Positions 17,668 through 28,259 of a DNA stretch of 64,000 bases are shown in pieces (within the stretch, counting starts at the first letter, position 1; each line of letters starts with the position of its first letter). The stretch comes from Dickeya poaceiphila (lineage in GTDB: Bacteria; Pseudomonadota; Gammaproteobacteria; Enterobacterales; Enterobacteriaceae). The notes below the pieces were generated by a model, which ran no database searches, was not told where the DNA came from, and saw only the letters and a program-made list of their open reading frames with translations. The stretch spans positions 744,001 to 808,000 of the forward strand of contig NZ_CP042220.2 of NCBI RefSeq assembly GCF_007858975.2. Reading direction: 5' to 3'. The position numbers and the translations under genes were made by a program.

Positions 17668-18222
17668 TTAAAACGGAATATCGTCGTCAAAATCCATCGG
17701 CGGTTCGTTGCCTGGCATCGGCGCGCTTTGCTGCGGGCGGGACTGGGACTGACCGCCGCCGCTGAACTGGTTGGCTTGCTGCGGCTGTTGCGGTTGACCC
17801 CAACCACCTTGTGGCGCGTTACCACCACCCATATTACCGCCCATGCCGCCACCGGCTGGTGCACCGCCGCCTGCGCGGCCACCCAGCATCTGCATACTAC
17901 CGGAGATATCGACCACCACTTCGGTGGTGTAGCGATCCTGACCGCTCTGGTCCTGCCATTTGCGGGTGCGCAACTGGCCTTCGATATACACCTGAGAGCC
18001 TTTGCGCAGGTATTCGCCGGCGATTTCCGCCAGCTTGCCGTACAGCGCAACGCGGTGCCACTCGGTGCGCTCTTTCTGCTCGCCGGTCTGCTTGTCGCGC
18101 CAGCTGTCCGACGTGGCCAGAGTCAGGTTAGCGACTGCGCCGCCATTCGGCATGTAACGGACTTCCGGGTCCTGCCCCAGATTCCCGATAAGAATCACTT
18201 TGTTAACGCCTCTGCTGGCCAT
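17668..18222 (-). CDS. ssb: Single-stranded DNA-binding protein
   Basis: Single-stranded DNA-binding protein, 184 aa. The N-terminal OB-fold is intact ([20 protein letters not shown], then [19 protein letters not shown] and [20 protein letters not shown]). A Gly/Gln/Pro-rich linker follows at about residues 115-170. The acidic C-terminal tip MDFDDDIPF recruits partner proteins. It is divergent from uvrA across a region with a LexA box, as in E. coli, and probably partly SOS-inducible. Confidence 0.97.
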   Translation of the reverse strand: MASRGVNKVILIGNLGQDPEVRYMPNGGAVANLTLATSDSWRDKQTGEQKERTEWHRVALYGKLAEIAGEYLRKGSQVYIEGQLRTRKWQDQSGQDRYTTEVVVDISGSMQMLGGRAGGGAPAGGGMGGNMGGGNAPQGGWGQPQQPQQANQFSGGGQSQSRPQQSAPMPGNEPPMDFDDDIPF

Positions 18223-18360
18223 GTTGGTGTCTCCTGAACAATCACGTTTTAAAAGTTTAAACGAATAATTCTAGCACGTCAGCGTTATAGATTATACCGG
18301 TGCGAGAGCCGCGAGCCAGCTTGCGTCTTTATTTGCCATATTGCTGTTATTGCAGTCAAA

Positions 18361-18380
18361 TACTGGATATCCATTCAGTT
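18361..18380. promoter_or_regulatory. LexA (SOS) box of uvrA/ssb
   Basis: TACTGGATATCCATTCAGTT matches the LexA consensus CTG-N10-CAG with an AT-rich centre. It closely parallels the E. coli uvrA SOS box (TACTGTATATTCATTCAGGT). It lies about 87 bp upstream of the uvrA start, between the divergent genes. Confidence 0.85.
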
Positions 18381-18466
18381 TTGTTTATGCCATAATCGGC
18401 CTTTTCTATCGCTTTCCTTTCTTTCGTAAAGGATAAAAAACAGCGTCTATTGCGGGAAAAGTATGC

Positions 18467-21298
18467 ATGGATAAGATCGAAATTCGTGGTGCCCGAACCC
18501 ATAACCTGAAGAATATTAACCTGATTATTCCACGCGATAAGTTGATCGTCGTGACGGGGTTATCCGGTTCCGGCAAATCCTCGCTGGCGTTCGATACGCT
18601 GTATGCTGAAGGGCAACGTCGTTATGTGGAGTCGTTGTCGGCCTACGCGCGCCAGTTTCTGTCGCTGATGGAAAAACCGGATGTGGACCACATTGAAGGG
18701 TTGTCGCCCGCCATTTCCATTGAGCAAAAATCCACCTCGCACAACCCCCGTTCTACCGTCGGCACCATCACTGAAATCCACGATTACCTCCGTCTGCTGT
18801 TTGCCCGTGTCGGTGAGCCGCGCTGCCCGGAACACGATATTCCGCTGGATGCCCAGACCGTCAGCCAGATGGTGGATAATGTCTTATCGCAGCCGGAAGG
18901 CAAGCGGCTGATGCTGCTGGCGCCAATGGTTAAAGACCGCAAGGGCGAACACACCAAGACGCTGGAAAACCTGGCGACGCAGGGCTATATCCGTGCGCGT
19001 ATCGACGGCGAAGTGTGCGACCTGTCGGACCCGCCGAAACTGGAGTTGCAGAAAAAACACACCATCGAAGTGGTGGTAGACCGCTTTAAAGTGCGTGACG
19101 ATTTGGCGCAGCGTCTGGCCGAATCGTTCGAAACCGCGCTGGAGTTGTCCGGCGGCACCGCCGTGGTGGCGGATATGGATGAGCCGAACGCGCCGGAACT
19201 GCTGTTTTCCGCCAATTTCGCCTGTCCGGTGTGCGGCTACAGTATGCATGAGCTGGAACCCCGGCTGTTTTCATTCAACAACCCGGCGGGGGCCTGCCCG
19301 ACCTGCGACGGGCTGGGCGTACAGCAGTTTTTCGACCCGGCGCGTGTGGTGCAAAACGGCGAGCTGTCGCTGGCTGGCGGCGCCATTCGTGGTTGGGATC
19401 GCCGTAATTTCTACTACTTCCAGATGCTGCGTTCACTGGCGGAGCACTATGAGTTCGATGTGGAAGCACCGTTTGATAGCCTCAGCCCGGCGATTCACAA
19501 GGTGATTTTGTACGGTTCCGGCAAGGAAAATATCGAGTTCAAGTATATCAATGATCGCGGCGACACCTCGGTACGTCGCCATCCGTTCGAAGGGGTGCTC
19601 AACAATATGGAGCGCCGCTACAAAGAGACGGAATCGACCGCGGTGCGCGAGGAACTGGCGAAGTTCATCAGTAACCGGCCATGCGCAAGCTGTCACGGCA
19701 CCCGCCTGCGTGAAGAAGCGCGCCACGTCTATGTGGAGCAGACAACGCTGCCGCAGATTGCCGATATGAGCATCGGCCACGCGATGGCGTTTTTTCATAA
19801 CATCAAGCTGAGTGGTCAGCGGGCGAAAATCGCCGAAAAAGTGCTGAAAGAAATCGGTGATCGGCTGCGTTTTCTGGTTAACGTGGGTCTGAATTACCTG
19901 TCGCTGTCGCGCTCGGCGGAAACCTTGTCCGGTGGTGAGGCGCAGCGCATCCGTCTGGCCAGCCAGATTGGCGCCGGTCTGGTCGGCGTGATGTACGTGC
20001 TGGACGAGCCGTCAATTGGTCTGCATCAGCGCGACAATGAACGCCTGCTGGAGACGTTGATTCACCTGCGCAACCTCGGCAACACGGTGATTGTGGTAGA
20101 GCATGATGAAGACGCTATCCGTGCCGCTGACCATATTATCGATATCGGTCCCGGCGCAGGTGTTCACGGCGGGCAGGTGATTGCCGAAGGTACGGCCACG
20201 CAGATTATGGCGGTGCCGGAATCGCTGACCGGGCAGTTCCTGAGCGGCGCGCGCAAAATCGAGATCCCGGCGCAGCGGGTGCAGGCCGATCCGACTAACG
20301 TACTGAAACTGATTGGCGCGCGCGGCAACAACCTGAAAGACGTGACCCTGACGTTGCCAGTCGGGCTGTTCACCTGCATTACCGGCGTGTCCGGTTCCGG
20401 CAAATCGACGCTGATCAACGATACGCTGTTCCCGATTGCCCAGCGTCAGCTTAACGGCGGTGAACTGAACGAACCCGCACCGTACCGCGAGATCCAGGGG
20501 CTGGAGCATTTCGACAAGGTGATCGATATCGATCAAAGCCCGATCGGTCGTACCCCTCGCTCGAACCCGGCCACCTACACCGGTGTGTTTACGCCGATCC
20601 GCGAATTGTTTGCCGGCGTGCCGGAAGCACGCAGCCGTGGCTATAACCCTGGCCGCTTCAGTTTTAACGTGCGCGGCGGGCGGTGCGAAGCCTGTCAGGG
20701 TGACGGTGTTATCAAGGTGGAAATGCACTTCCTGCCGGATATTTATGTGCCCTGTGACCAGTGCAAAGGCAAACGTTATAACCGCGAAACGCTGGAGATT
20801 AAATACAAGGGCAAGAGCATCCATGAAGTGCTGGAGATGACCATTGAAGAGGCGCGCGAGTTCTTTGATGCCATTCCGGCGCTGGCACGTAAGCTGCAAA
20901 CGCTGATCGATGTCGGTTTGTCCTACATTCGGCTGGGGCAGTCCGCCACCACGTTGTCTGGCGGTGAGGCGCAGCGTGTGAAGCTGGCGCGTGAGCTGTC
21001 GAAGCGTGGCACCGGGCAGACGCTGTATATTCTGGACGAGCCGACGACTGGCCTGCATTTCGCCGATATTCAACAGTTGCTGGCAGTCTTGCATCAGTTG
21101 CGCGATCAGGGCAACACCATTGTGGTGATAGAGCACAATCTGGATGTAATCAAGACCGCGGATTGGATTGTCGATTTGGGACCGGAAGGCGGCAGCGGCG
21201 GCGGCGAGATTCTGGTGTCCGGCACGCCGGAAACGATGGCGCAGTGCGAGCAATCTCACACCGCCCGGTTCCTGAAACCGATTCTGGATCGGGGTTAA
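18467..21298 (+). CDS. uvrA: Excinuclease ABC subunit A
   Basis: DNA damage sensor of nucleotide excision repair, 943 aa, full length. It has two ABC modules. The first Walker A is [10 protein letters not shown] (residues ~31-40) and the second is GVSGSGKST (~640). Each module has LSGGEAQR and a Walker B (VLDEPS, ILDEPT). Zinc-binding cysteine pairs appear in [13 protein letters not shown] with CPTCDGLG, and in CEACQGDG with [10 protein letters not shown]. It loads UvrB at lesions in the cytoplasm. A LexA box upstream indicates SOS induction. The next conserved enterobacterial neighbour (tyrB side) is 15 kb away because of inserted accessory DNA. Confidence 0.98.
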   Translation: MDKIEIRGARTHNLKNINLIIPRDKLIVVTGLSGSGKSSLAFDTLYAEGQRRYVESLSAYARQFLSLMEKPDVDHIEGLSPAISIEQKSTSHNPRSTVGTITEIHDYLRLLFARVGEPRCPEHDIPLDAQTVSQMVDNVLSQPEGKRLMLLAPMVKDRKGEHTKTLENLATQGYIRARIDGEVCDLSDPPKLELQKKHTIEVVVDRFKVRDDLAQRLAESFETALELSGGTAVVADMDEPNAPELLFSANFACPVCGYSMHELEPRLFSFNNPAGACPTCDGLGVQQFFDPARVVQNGELSLAGGAIRGWDRRNFYYFQMLRSLAEHYEFDVEAPFDSLSPAIHKVILYGSGKENIEFKYINDRGDTSVRRHPFEGVLNNMERRYKETESTAVREELAKFISNRPCASCHGTRLREEARHVYVEQTTLPQIADMSIGHAMAFFHNIKLSGQRAKIAEKVLKEIGDRLRFLVNVGLNYLSLSRSAETLSGGEAQRIRLASQIGAGLVGVMYVLDEPSIGLHQRDNERLLETLIHLRNLGNTVIVVEHDEDAIRAADHIIDIGPGAGVHGGQVIAEGTATQIMAVPESLTGQFLSGARKIEIPAQRVQADPTNVLKLIGARGNNLKDVTLTLPVGLFTCITGVSGSGKSTLINDTLFPIAQRQLNGGELNEPAPYREIQGLEHFDKVIDIDQSPIGRTPRSNPATYTGVFTPIRELFAGVPEARSRGYNPGRFSFNVRGGRCEACQGDGVIKVEMHFLPDIYVPCDQCKGKRYNRETLEIKYKGKSIHEVLEMTIEEAREFFDAIPALARKLQTLIDVGLSYIRLGQSATTLSGGEAQRVKLARELSKRGTGQTLYILDEPTTGLHFADIQQLLAVLHQLRDQGNTIVVIEHNLDVIKTADWIVDLGPEGGSGGGEILVSGTPETMAQCEQSHTARFLKPILDRG

Positions 21299-21315
21299 TC
21301 AGTTTAGGTTATTGA

Positions 21316-21345
21316 TAAACCTTCCTATTTGACGGAAGTGGTTTT
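21316..21345 (+). terminator. Possible intrinsic terminator of uvrA
   Basis: Imperfect hairpin AAACCTTCC/GGAAGTGGTTT with a 2-nt bulge, ending in a short T-run, 18 bp after the uvrA stop. Confidence 0.4.
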
Positions 21346-21351
21346 TCCAGC

Positions 21352-21526
21352 GTCAAAACTGTGCTGAGGCTAGCGGATTCGCCGGGTGAGCCGCATGGAC
21401 GCGGCGAAAGCCCGTGCCGTGCTGGGAGCACGTCACGGGCGGCCCGAACAGCGAAGACGCTTGCCGAAGGCACCGCGCCAGCGGCACAGTTTAGCTATCA
21501 AGCCAGTGGTCAAGGAGAGGCGGCGT
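21352..21526 (+). repeat. Structured repeat element, copy A (diverged)
   Basis: About 175 bp homologous to the elements at 26018-26300 and 36036-36317 but clearly diverged. The outer stem is AAACTGTGC/GCACAGTTT where the others have AAACTACGC/GCGTAGTTT. Inner stems GCCGC/GCGGC and GCCCGTG/CACGGGC also differ while keeping pairing. The 3' hairpin (AAGGAGAGG...) is truncated. No open reading frame is associated. It lies between uvrA and the diguanylate cyclase gene. Confidence 0.7.
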
Positions 21527-21592
21527 TGAGTAACCTTGTTTTCAGGTATGACTACCGGCGGTATGCTGCGATTGAGCATACCGGACCGGTTG

Positions 21593-23203
21593 TTAATGTT
21601 GTGCCAGTGACATATCTTCAGAGAGATATTCCACTACCACCTGATTACGTCCGCTGTTTTTGGCTTTGTACAGCGCCTTATCCGCCGTTTTAATGGCGAT
21701 ATCCAGCGCTGCTTCCTGTGGGTTAAAGGTGGTCACGCCAATTGAAATAGTGACCTGATGGTGATGCGAACCTGGTATATAGACCGTGTTGGCGACATTA
21801 TTGCGCAGTCGTTCGGCGATTACTGTGGCGACGGTAATGTCGGCACCCGGCAGCAGAATCAGAAATTCTTCACCGCCAATGCGGCAGATCAGATCGGTTT
21901 TACGGTAGTTTTTGCGGATCTGTTGGCTCAGTTTACGAATGACCTCATCACCAACGTCATGACCAAAAGAGTCGTTAATCGCTTTGAAGTGATCGATATC
22001 AATGGCGATCACGGAGACTTTTTTATATTCGCCACGGATCTCCTCCATGCTTTCCAGCATACCGCGGCGGTTCAGCATACCGGAAAGCGGGTCGGTATGG
22101 GCTTCCGAGCTAAGGCGGCCAATACGTTTATGCAACAGCACCGTACCTATCAGCAATACCCGTTTTAACTGTTCGACTTCCTGATACCAGGCTTTGACCG
22201 CGCGGATTTTGTTTATCACACCGAGCTGTTCCATGCTGCTGGCTGATTTCGCCAGTCGGCGTAGCGGTTTGGCAATGTAATAGGCCAGCAGGCTTATCGC
22301 CAGCAGCGTGAGGATGCCTGGCGGCGTACCCTGTCTGAGCACATTGAGCATCACGTCATTCAGCGCTTCTTCAATGGAGTGAAATGACTGCTGAGTGATG
22401 ATAATCCAGTCTGATTTTTGTGTGCGAATAAATGAAGCCGGTGAAGGGATACCCTGTTCATCCGGCATCATAAAACTGCCTTTATTCTGACTGCTAATCG
22501 TGGACAGGGCATGTGAATCGTTAAATTTAGCGCCAATTTGGGTAATGTCGTGGTGATAAATGATGGTGCCTTCTTTATCAATCACATAAGTATTAAAACT
22601 GTCATTGCTGAATTGCGTATTCATAAACTCATTCAGAACCCGCTGGCTATTCAGATAAAGGGAACCACCGATATAACCGAGATAATTGCCTAAATTATCC
22701 ACAATAGGTTGTGAAATAAAAATAATATAATTGCCGTTCAGGGAGGTATAGGGTGGGCTGATAGAAAATCGTCTTTCTTTCAGCCTGCTGAAATGCTGAC
22801 TGGAGGTCAGGGTGATGCCGGTCAAATTAAGCGATGTTGGCGAGGCGGCGATAATCTGGCTATTTCCCGCTACCACCACCATCGAGTTAAAGGCATGGCT
22901 TAACCGATGAATGCGTTGCAACTCGGCTTGCAGGGCGCCAAGATTTCCTGACTTCATATGGCTGGCGATAAGTCTCGCGCTGTAAGACAGTTGTTCTTCT
23001 GACGTAGAGAAAAAATTATCTACAGTTGCAGATAATTTGTATGAATAACTTGAGTTCACTTTTGTTGCCTGTTCAATAAGCAGTTTTTTTTGCACGTGAT
23101 AAAAAGTGAAATAGCTATTCAGTAATGTAACAAACATACTGGTAAGGGAAATAAATAAAATTAAATGCAATAGATTTATTTGTGGCAGTTTTTTTGTTCG
23201 CAT
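21593..23203 (-). CDS. Membrane-bound diguanylate cyclase with extracytoplasmic sensor domain
   Basis: Makes cyclic di-GMP from two GTP. A transmembrane segment lies at about residues 12-32. A Cache-type periplasmic domain follows to about 290 (SPPYTSLNGNYIIFISQPIV, and GYIGGSLYLNS). A second membrane segment is LTLLAISLLAYYIAKPL, and the C-terminal GGDEF domain occupies about 365-530. The active-site motif is GGEEF (443-447), and the product-inhibition site RKTD sits five residues before it. DPLSGMLNRRGM and DIDHFKAINDSFGHDVGD are intact, so it should be active. No partner domain is present. Transcribed alone from an AT-rich region; ligand unknown. Confidence 0.92.
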   Translation of the reverse strand: MRTKKLPQINLLHLILFISLTSMFVTLLNSYFTFYHVQKKLLIEQATKVNSSYSYKLSATVDNFFSTSEEQLSYSARLIASHMKSGNLGALQAELQRIHRLSHAFNSMVVVAGNSQIIAASPTSLNLTGITLTSSQHFSRLKERRFSISPPYTSLNGNYIIFISQPIVDNLGNYLGYIGGSLYLNSQRVLNEFMNTQFSNDSFNTYVIDKEGTIIYHHDITQIGAKFNDSHALSTISSQNKGSFMMPDEQGIPSPASFIRTQKSDWIIITQQSFHSIEEALNDVMLNVLRQGTPPGILTLLAISLLAYYIAKPLRRLAKSASSMEQLGVINKIRAVKAWYQEVEQLKRVLLIGTVLLHKRIGRLSSEAHTDPLSGMLNRRGMLESMEEIRGEYKKVSVIAIDIDHFKAINDSFGHDVGDEVIRKLSQQIRKNYRKTDLICRIGGEEFLILLPGADITVATVIAERLRNNVANTVYIPGSHHHQVTISIGVTTFNPQEAALDIAIKTADKALYKAKNSGRNQVVVEYLSEDMSLAQH

Positions 23204-24192
23204 GTAGTTATAGTTACCGGATTATTATCATTTTTAGTTGCTAACGATATGCAACTTATCTATTCCCCATTTAAGGTTAAGGTGAAGAAAAAACACCTGT
23301 TTGACCTTAGTATTTAAGTATTAGTCAAGGTTTAAAATAGTGTCAACAGACGGTAAAGGAATTTTTTAGTTGGAACGATTAGTTGGAACGAAAAGAAAAA
23401 AAGAAACTGTGTTCTAATAAGCGTTATAAGTATAAATTAGAAAGTAACCTATAAGAATAATTATCATCTATTCGAGCAATTGTTAATCAATATGCTGTTG
23501 CTATTTTTTTGCGCGGTTTACCCATTATGGTAGCCGGAAGGGCGGTTTTATCGTGATGTGCAGCCTCTGTGTGCCTCTTTCACGGGGTTGCCCATACAGG
23601 GTCAGGCGATTTACTGACTCCTTGATAAAACCTCATGTTATTCCCTTTCTTTCTTAACCGAGGCGGCTCATCACTGGGGCTGTTTCTCATGCACGACGGA
23701 TGCCCGCCTGTAGATTTCTTGTTATTAACCATACAAAATGTAAGTGATTTATGTTGTTATTTTTGATCAATAACAATTAAACGATAATATTTCCCCATAT
23801 CTGGTTAATTTTTGAGTGTTTTTGCCGATCCCGATATAAAGGTTTATAGACAACAGCCGATAGCAGCTCTGGGTCAAGCCAGGGGATATTAAATGGTTGC
23901 TGGAACAGATGACGTTGAGTCTGGTCTTAGTCTGCACTACGTTTTACACCTCTTTTTTAATGTTTTTGTTTTACCCACTGTGGAAAAGAAATGATTTTTG
24001 TCGCCAGGAATGGGAACGAGAAACATTTCATTATGATGGCTGGTTGAACTATTTGTCTGGCTGTTGTTTTTCCCTTATCACGATCAATGACTGTAACGGA
24101 TGAGATGTCTGTTTTAGCCATAGCTCTGTGCGTTGCCCTTGAGAATCATCTTTGTTGCATTGTGTTCTTAATAAAGGAGTGAGGAACTGAAT
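23204..24192. other. AT-rich 990-bp intergenic region between diguanylate cyclase and chemoreceptor genes
   Basis: No convincing gene. A short frame from ATG 23893 (33 codons, MVAGTDDVES..., AGGGGA seven bases upstream) and an overlapping TTG-started 68-codon frame at 23897-24103 with one hydrophobic segment (LVLVCTTFYTSFLMFLFYPL) are the only candidates; neither is supported beyond the frame. The stretch 23510-23720 is more GC-rich and may be a gene remnant. Promoters of the flanking divergent genes must lie here. Confidence 0.4.
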
Positions 24193-25887
24193 ATGCGTTT
24201 ATCTGATTGGCGAATAGGGTATCGGCTGGGGGCTGGTTTTGCCGTGCTGGCTATTATGTTGGTCTGTGTGGGTATATTATCAATAGCAAAGTTGTCAAGT
24301 TTTCATGATAACGCGCGTGACATTGTGCAGGATATTTATCCTCAAACTGTTAATGCCAACGCGCTGATAGAAGATGTGAATGAAGCCGTCCGAATTTCTC
24401 AGCAGTTAATGTTGGTGTCGGGCGATGACCGTATCAAGGCGATATCCGACCAGATTCCCCTGCTCTCAAAAGACATTACCCGGCTGATGGATGCATTGGT
24501 AAAACATGCTAATGAATCTCAGGATGCGAAGAGTCAGGAGTTGATCAGCGATATACAGCGTATTCGCGCTCAGTTTCTGGCATCGGGGCTAAAAGTCGGC
24601 GAGCTGGTAAAAAACCACAACCGGGAAGCGGCGTTTGATGAATTTAATCAGCATCTTGACCCGACTCAGCGCGAGTACCGTAATGCGGTGCGCCGGTTGG
24701 TGGATTACCATAACAAAGCCATGTTAGGCACCATTGATACCATGTCGTCCACTTACCTCAACATCCGGCTGATTCTGCTAACGATTCTGGGTGCTGGTGT
24801 GTTGCTCAGTATCTGGGTGGCGATGGCGATTACCCGCAGTGTCACCCAGCCGATTCAGCAGGCGCTGGCGATGGCAGACCGTGTATCGCAAGGCGACCTT
24901 TCCTCACACATTTCCTCCAACCGTAAAGATGAAACCGGGTTGCTGTTGCAGGCGTTGGATCACATGAATGCCAGTCTGCGGCAGATTGTCAGCCAGGTGC
25001 GCGATGGTGCGGAGGCTATCTCTAGCGCTGCTTCGCAAATTGCTGCGGGTAATCAGGATCTCTCTTCCCGCACCGAAGAACAGGCCAGCTCGCTGGAGCA
25101 GACGGCGGCCTCCATGGAAGAGCTGGCCTCGACCATCAAAAACACCGCCGACAACACCCAGCAGGCGACGTCGATTGCGAATCAGGCATCGTCAGCCGCG
25201 AATCGCAGCGGTGAAGTGATGCTGTCCGTCACCCATAAGATGCGGGGCATTCGTGAAGCGTCGATGCGTATGGCTGAAATTATCGGCGTGATCGACGGTA
25301 TTGCGTTCCAGACCAATATTCTGGCGCTCAATGCGGCGGTGGAAGCCGCACGTGCCGGCGAGCAAGGGCGCGGTTTCGCGGTAGTGGCGGGCGAGGTTCG
25401 CTCGCTGGCGCAACGCAGTGCTACGGCAGCGAAAGAGATAAAAGAACTGATCGATGATTCGGTAGACAAGATTCAGGAAGGGATGGATCTGGTGGATAAC
25501 GCTGAATCCACCATGAATGACCTGACCAGCCACGTTAACGATGTGCATGGCATCATCAACGAGATCTCGCAGGCCAGTCATGAGCAGAGTGATGGCATCA
25601 GTCAGCTCAACATTGCGGTCGGGCAAATCGACACCACCACCCAGCAGAATGCGGCGCTGGTGGAAGAGTCGGCTTCCGCTGCGCTGTCGTTGCAGTCTCA
25701 GGCATCGCTGCTGGCTGAAGCGGTGAGCGCATTCCGCCTGTCGTCGCAAGGCGGCAAGGCAGCAACGCCGCCCACCCGTCGGCCTGCGGCGGCGTTATCC
25801 CCCGCGGCGTTGCCGGTTCGCCCGGCTGTAGCCGAAAAACGTGCCGCCGCTACTGCCTCCAGCCATGATGATTGGACATCGTTCTGA
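24193..25887 (+). CDS. Methyl-accepting chemotaxis protein with CheR-tethering C-terminus
   Basis: Inner-membrane chemoreceptor, 564 aa. TM1 is at about 12-31 ([19 protein letters not shown]). A four-helix-bundle periplasmic domain reaches about 188. TM2 is at about 190-212 ([20 protein letters not shown]), and HAMP begins [13 protein letters not shown]. The signalling tip ([20 protein letters not shown], then [12 protein letters not shown]) is fully conserved. Methylation helices have QEEQ-like segments ([20 protein letters not shown]). A flexible Ala/Pro-rich linker ends in DWTSF, matching the xWxxF pentapeptide that tethers CheR and CheB. It signals to CheA/CheW encoded elsewhere. ATG 24193 follows a GAGGAA Shine-Dalgarno. 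Ligand unknown. Confidence 0.93.
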   Translation: MRLSDWRIGYRLGAGFAVLAIMLVCVGILSIAKLSSFHDNARDIVQDIYPQTVNANALIEDVNEAVRISQQLMLVSGDDRIKAISDQIPLLSKDITRLMDALVKHANESQDAKSQELISDIQRIRAQFLASGLKVGELVKNHNREAAFDEFNQHLDPTQREYRNAVRRLVDYHNKAMLGTIDTMSSTYLNIRLILLTILGAGVLLSIWVAMAITRSVTQPIQQALAMADRVSQGDLSSHISSNRKDETGLLLQALDHMNASLRQIVSQVRDGAEAISSAASQIAAGNQDLSSRTEEQASSLEQTAASMEELASTIKNTADNTQQATSIANQASSAANRSGEVMLSVTHKMRGIREASMRMAEIIGVIDGIAFQTNILALNAAVEAARAGEQGRGFAVVAGEVRSLAQRSATAAKEIKELIDDSVDKIQEGMDLVDNAESTMNDLTSHVNDVHGIINEISQASHEQSDGISQLNIAVGQIDTTTQQNAALVEESASAALSLQSQASLLAEAVSAFRLSSQGGKAATPPTRRPAAALSPAALPVRPAVAEKRAAATASSHDDWTSF

Positions 25888-26017
25888 CAGAATATCCCTG
25901 AAGCGGGGAAAGCGCTGTTGGATTAAGGGCGTAGTGTATAGGGTAGTGTGGTGAAGGGTTTCGTGCGTGATTAACCGCATCACGCCGACACCGAAGGCGT
26001 GCCTGAAAGCGTGAAGA

Positions 26018-26300
26018 GTTTCGTGCGGGATAAACCGAGTCGCTTCTTTGCCACATCATCGCACGCACGACAAGGAGAGGTGCAATCGCCACCTCTCCTT
26101 GACCTCTGGCTGGGTGGCTAAACTACGCCGCTAACGCGGTGCCTTCGGCGTTCGCCTTCGCTATTCGGACCGCCTGTGACGCTCTCCCGGAGCGGCACAG
26201 GCTTTCGCGGCATCCATGCCGCTCATCCGGCGAAGTCGCCCACCTCAGCGTAGTTTTAACGCCAGTAAACCCGTCAACCACCGCTTGTACGGCAGTGAAA
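26018..26300 (-). repeat. Structured repeat element, copy B, at the far end of CRISPR array 1
   Basis: On the minus strand this ~280-bp sequence is nearly identical to copy C at 36036-36317, so the two form an inverted repeat around the whole CRISPR-Cas locus. It starts in the degenerate last CRISPR repeat and ends at CGGTTTATCCCGCACGAAAC (one mismatch). Internal stems are AAACTACGC/GCGTAGTTT, GCGGC/GCCGC, GCCTGTG/CACAGGC with CGCT/AGCG, CCGC/GCGG and the 3' hairpin AAGGAGAGGTG/CACCTCTCCTT. No protein is encoded. A partial repetition of its tail (TTTCGTGCG...) lies at 25957-25980. Confidence 0.75.
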
Positions 26301-26961
26301 ATCTAATTTAATCCCCTTAATCGCCAGAACTGTTTTCTAAGCTGCCTACTCGGCAGTGAACGATCTGGCTGCGCCGGTTGACTACCGCGAACATTTCTAA
26401 GCTGCCTACTCGGCAGTGAACCTCGCTCGGCGTTATCCAGTTATTTCCGGCTGTTTCTAAGCTGCCTACTCGGCAGTGAACGGTTAAAGCAGGCTGTCAT
26501 CATCTTTGCTGTCTTTCTAAGCTGCCTACTCGGCAGTGAACGGATGCATCGGCTGTGCAACGAGTGGAGAGGCTTTCTAAGCTGCCTACTCGGCAGTGAA
26601 CCTGCGAGGCTCGCCCGTTGAGAGAGAGTGACATTTCTAAGCTGCCTACTCGGCAGTGAACATCAACTTATCCCACGGGATTTGAGACAGTTTTTTCTAA
26701 GCTGCCTACTCGGCAGTGAACACCTTTCCTGAAGCTAAAGCGCAGCAGGGGAATTTCTAAGCTGCCTACTCGGCAGTGAACATCGCACTATGTCAGCGGG
26801 GGTAACTTCACCCTTTCTAAGCTGCCTACTCGGCAGTGAACGAAAACGTGAGGTTTGCACCGTACGGTATACTTTTCTAAGCTGCCTACTCGGCAGTGAA
26901 CAAGTGCGTCGCAAGATTTCCGGCACGCTTCTCTTTCTAAGCTGCCTACTCGGCAGTGAAC
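26274..26961 (-). CRISPR. CRISPR array 1, type I-F
   Basis: Eleven identical 28-bp repeats every 60 bp from 26334 to 26961, plus a degenerate terminal repeat at about 26274-26301, giving 11 spacers of 32 bp. On the minus strand the repeat starts GTTCA, has the Csy4/Cas6f hairpin CTGCC-GAGTA-GGCAG and ends CTTAGAAA, which becomes the crRNA 5' handle. Transcription is leftward from a leader next to cas1. The degenerate end runs into structured repeat copy B. No spacer is repeated within the array. Confidence 0.97.
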
Positions 26962-27022
26962 TGTAGCCCGTTGACTCTAACTCTTTGTATTCTGACTCGC
27001 AATTGGCGATTTTTGCCCTCAG

Positions 27023-27092
27023 ACCCTTTTTTTTCGGTTGTCGGTAACTTGTTGATTTTTCAATATCGAAAAAGACGCCTGAAAAAAAGGGT
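27023..27092 (-). promoter_or_regulatory. Leader 1: 70-bp inverted-repeat-bounded block with IHF-like site
   Basis: Bounded by ACCCTTTTTTTT and AAAAAAAGGGT. It contains TAACTTGTTGATT at 27045-27057, a perfect match in reverse to the IHF consensus WATCAANNNNTTR. The block is 61 bp from the first repeat of array 1, as in leaders 2 and 3 (60 and 61 bp). The IHF site is 22 bp from the array-proximal end here, but 22 bp from the array-distal end in the other two leaders. The region 26962-27258 also has to hold the cas operon promoter. Confidence 0.7.
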
Positions 27093-27258
27093 ATGAAAAT
27101 ACGAAAAGTATTTTGGCCGTCATTCACTTTCTCGTTTTGGCTGTGCTAGGCTAATTCTCGTTACTTTCCAGTGCATTACGTGTTTTCCAATTAATTATTA
27201 GCCTGCGTTTTATTACGCGGGTGGTGCTGCTTTATCACTACGACAGAGAAACCGTTTT

Positions 27259-28259
27259 ATGGATAACGTATTCAGCCCGTCGGATTTAAAAACCATTCTG
27301 CATTCCAAACGCGCCAATATTTATTACCTCCAGCATTGCCGTATTTTGGTCAATGGTGGGCGGGTGGAATATGTCACCGAAGAAGGGAATCAGTCGTTGT
27401 ACTGGAATATCCCGATTGCCAATACCAGCGTGGTGATGCTCGGCACCGGTACCTCGGTGACGCAGGCGGCGATGCGGGAATTTGCCCGTGCCGGGGTGAT
27501 GGTCGGGTTTTGTGGCGGCGGGGGAACGCCGCTGTTCGCTGCCAATGAAGCCGAAGTGGCGGTGTCATGGCTGTCGCCGCAGAGTGAATACCGCCCTACT
27601 GAGTATTTGCAGGATTGGGTCAGCTTCTGGTTTAACGAAGAACAGCGGCTGGCGGCGGCGATTGCCTTTCAGCAGGTGCGTATCGGCCAGATCCGCCAGC
27701 ACTGGCTGGGCGGACGGCTGGAGCGTGAGTCGCGTTTCGCCATCAAACCCGAACATGTGGATGCGCTGCTTAACCGCTATCAGCAGGGGCTGACGGCGTG
27801 CCGCACCAGTAACGATGGCTGGTGCAGGAAGCGATGATGACCAAAGCGCTGTACCGGCTGGCGGCCAACGCGGTGAGCTACGGCGAGTTTACCCGCGCCA
27901 AACGCGGCGGCGGCACCGATCTGGCGAACCGTTTTCTCGACCACGGTAATTATCTGGCTTATGGGTTAGCGGCGGTGGCGTTGTGGGTGCTGGGCCTGCC
28001 GCACGGGCTGGCGGTGCTGCATGGCAAAACCCGGCGCGGCGGGCTGGTGTTCGATGTGGCGGACCTGATCAAAGACGCGCTGATTCTGCCGCAGGCGTTT
28101 ATCGCCGCCATGGAAGGGGAAGACGAGCAGGACTTTCGCCAGCGTTGCCTGACGGCGTTTCGTCAGGCCGGGGCGCTGGATGTGATGATAGAGAGCCTGC
28201 AACAGGTGGCGCAGCAATTAAGCCAGGTGGCGAAAAGCAGGAGTCAGGGGGCGCAATGA
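27259..28259 (+). pseudogene. cas1: cas1 (type I-F integrase), disrupted by a 1-nt frameshift
   Basis: Cas1 inserts new spacers with Cas2(-3). The 5' part (27259-27837) encodes the N-terminal beta-domain and linker (MDNVFSPSDLKTILHSKRAN..., ending YQQGLTACRTSND) and then reads into a stop. The remainder continues one frame over (27822-28259) with VQEAMMTKALYRLAANA, HGLAVLHGKTRRGGLVFDVA and DLIKDALILPQAF. These carry the expected catalytic Glu, His and Asp. The shift lies at about 27816-27820 (GATGGCTGG), where one base appears missing (GATGTGCTGG would restore the frame). Total length is otherwise normal (~333 codons). Either spacer acquisition is impaired or this is a sequencing error; no other lesion is seen. 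Its last bases overlap the cas3 start. Confidence 0.85.

Noticed and set aside
23510..23720. Possible cyclic-di-GMP riboswitch or other structured RNA near the diguanylate cyclase and chemoreceptor
   Set aside because: The conserved GEMM core and its tetraloop receptor could not be found; only short GC-rich words.
23897..24103. 68-codon frame with a hydrophobic segment, TTG start
   Set aside because: Poor start codon, overlaps another short frame from ATG 23893, no context and no family match; noted only in the intergenic entry.
26735..27127. Repetitive protein-coding frames across the CRISPR arrays (SLPSRQL, FLSCLCGSE and VHCRTGSLE repeats)
   Set aside because: These are translations of CRISPR repeats at 60-bp periodicity and not genes.
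27983..28255. N-terminal extension of the cas3 frame into cas1
   Set aside because: Family alignment starts at [10 protein letters not shown] (28256), which overlaps the cas1 stop as ATGA; the upstream part is out-of-frame cas1.
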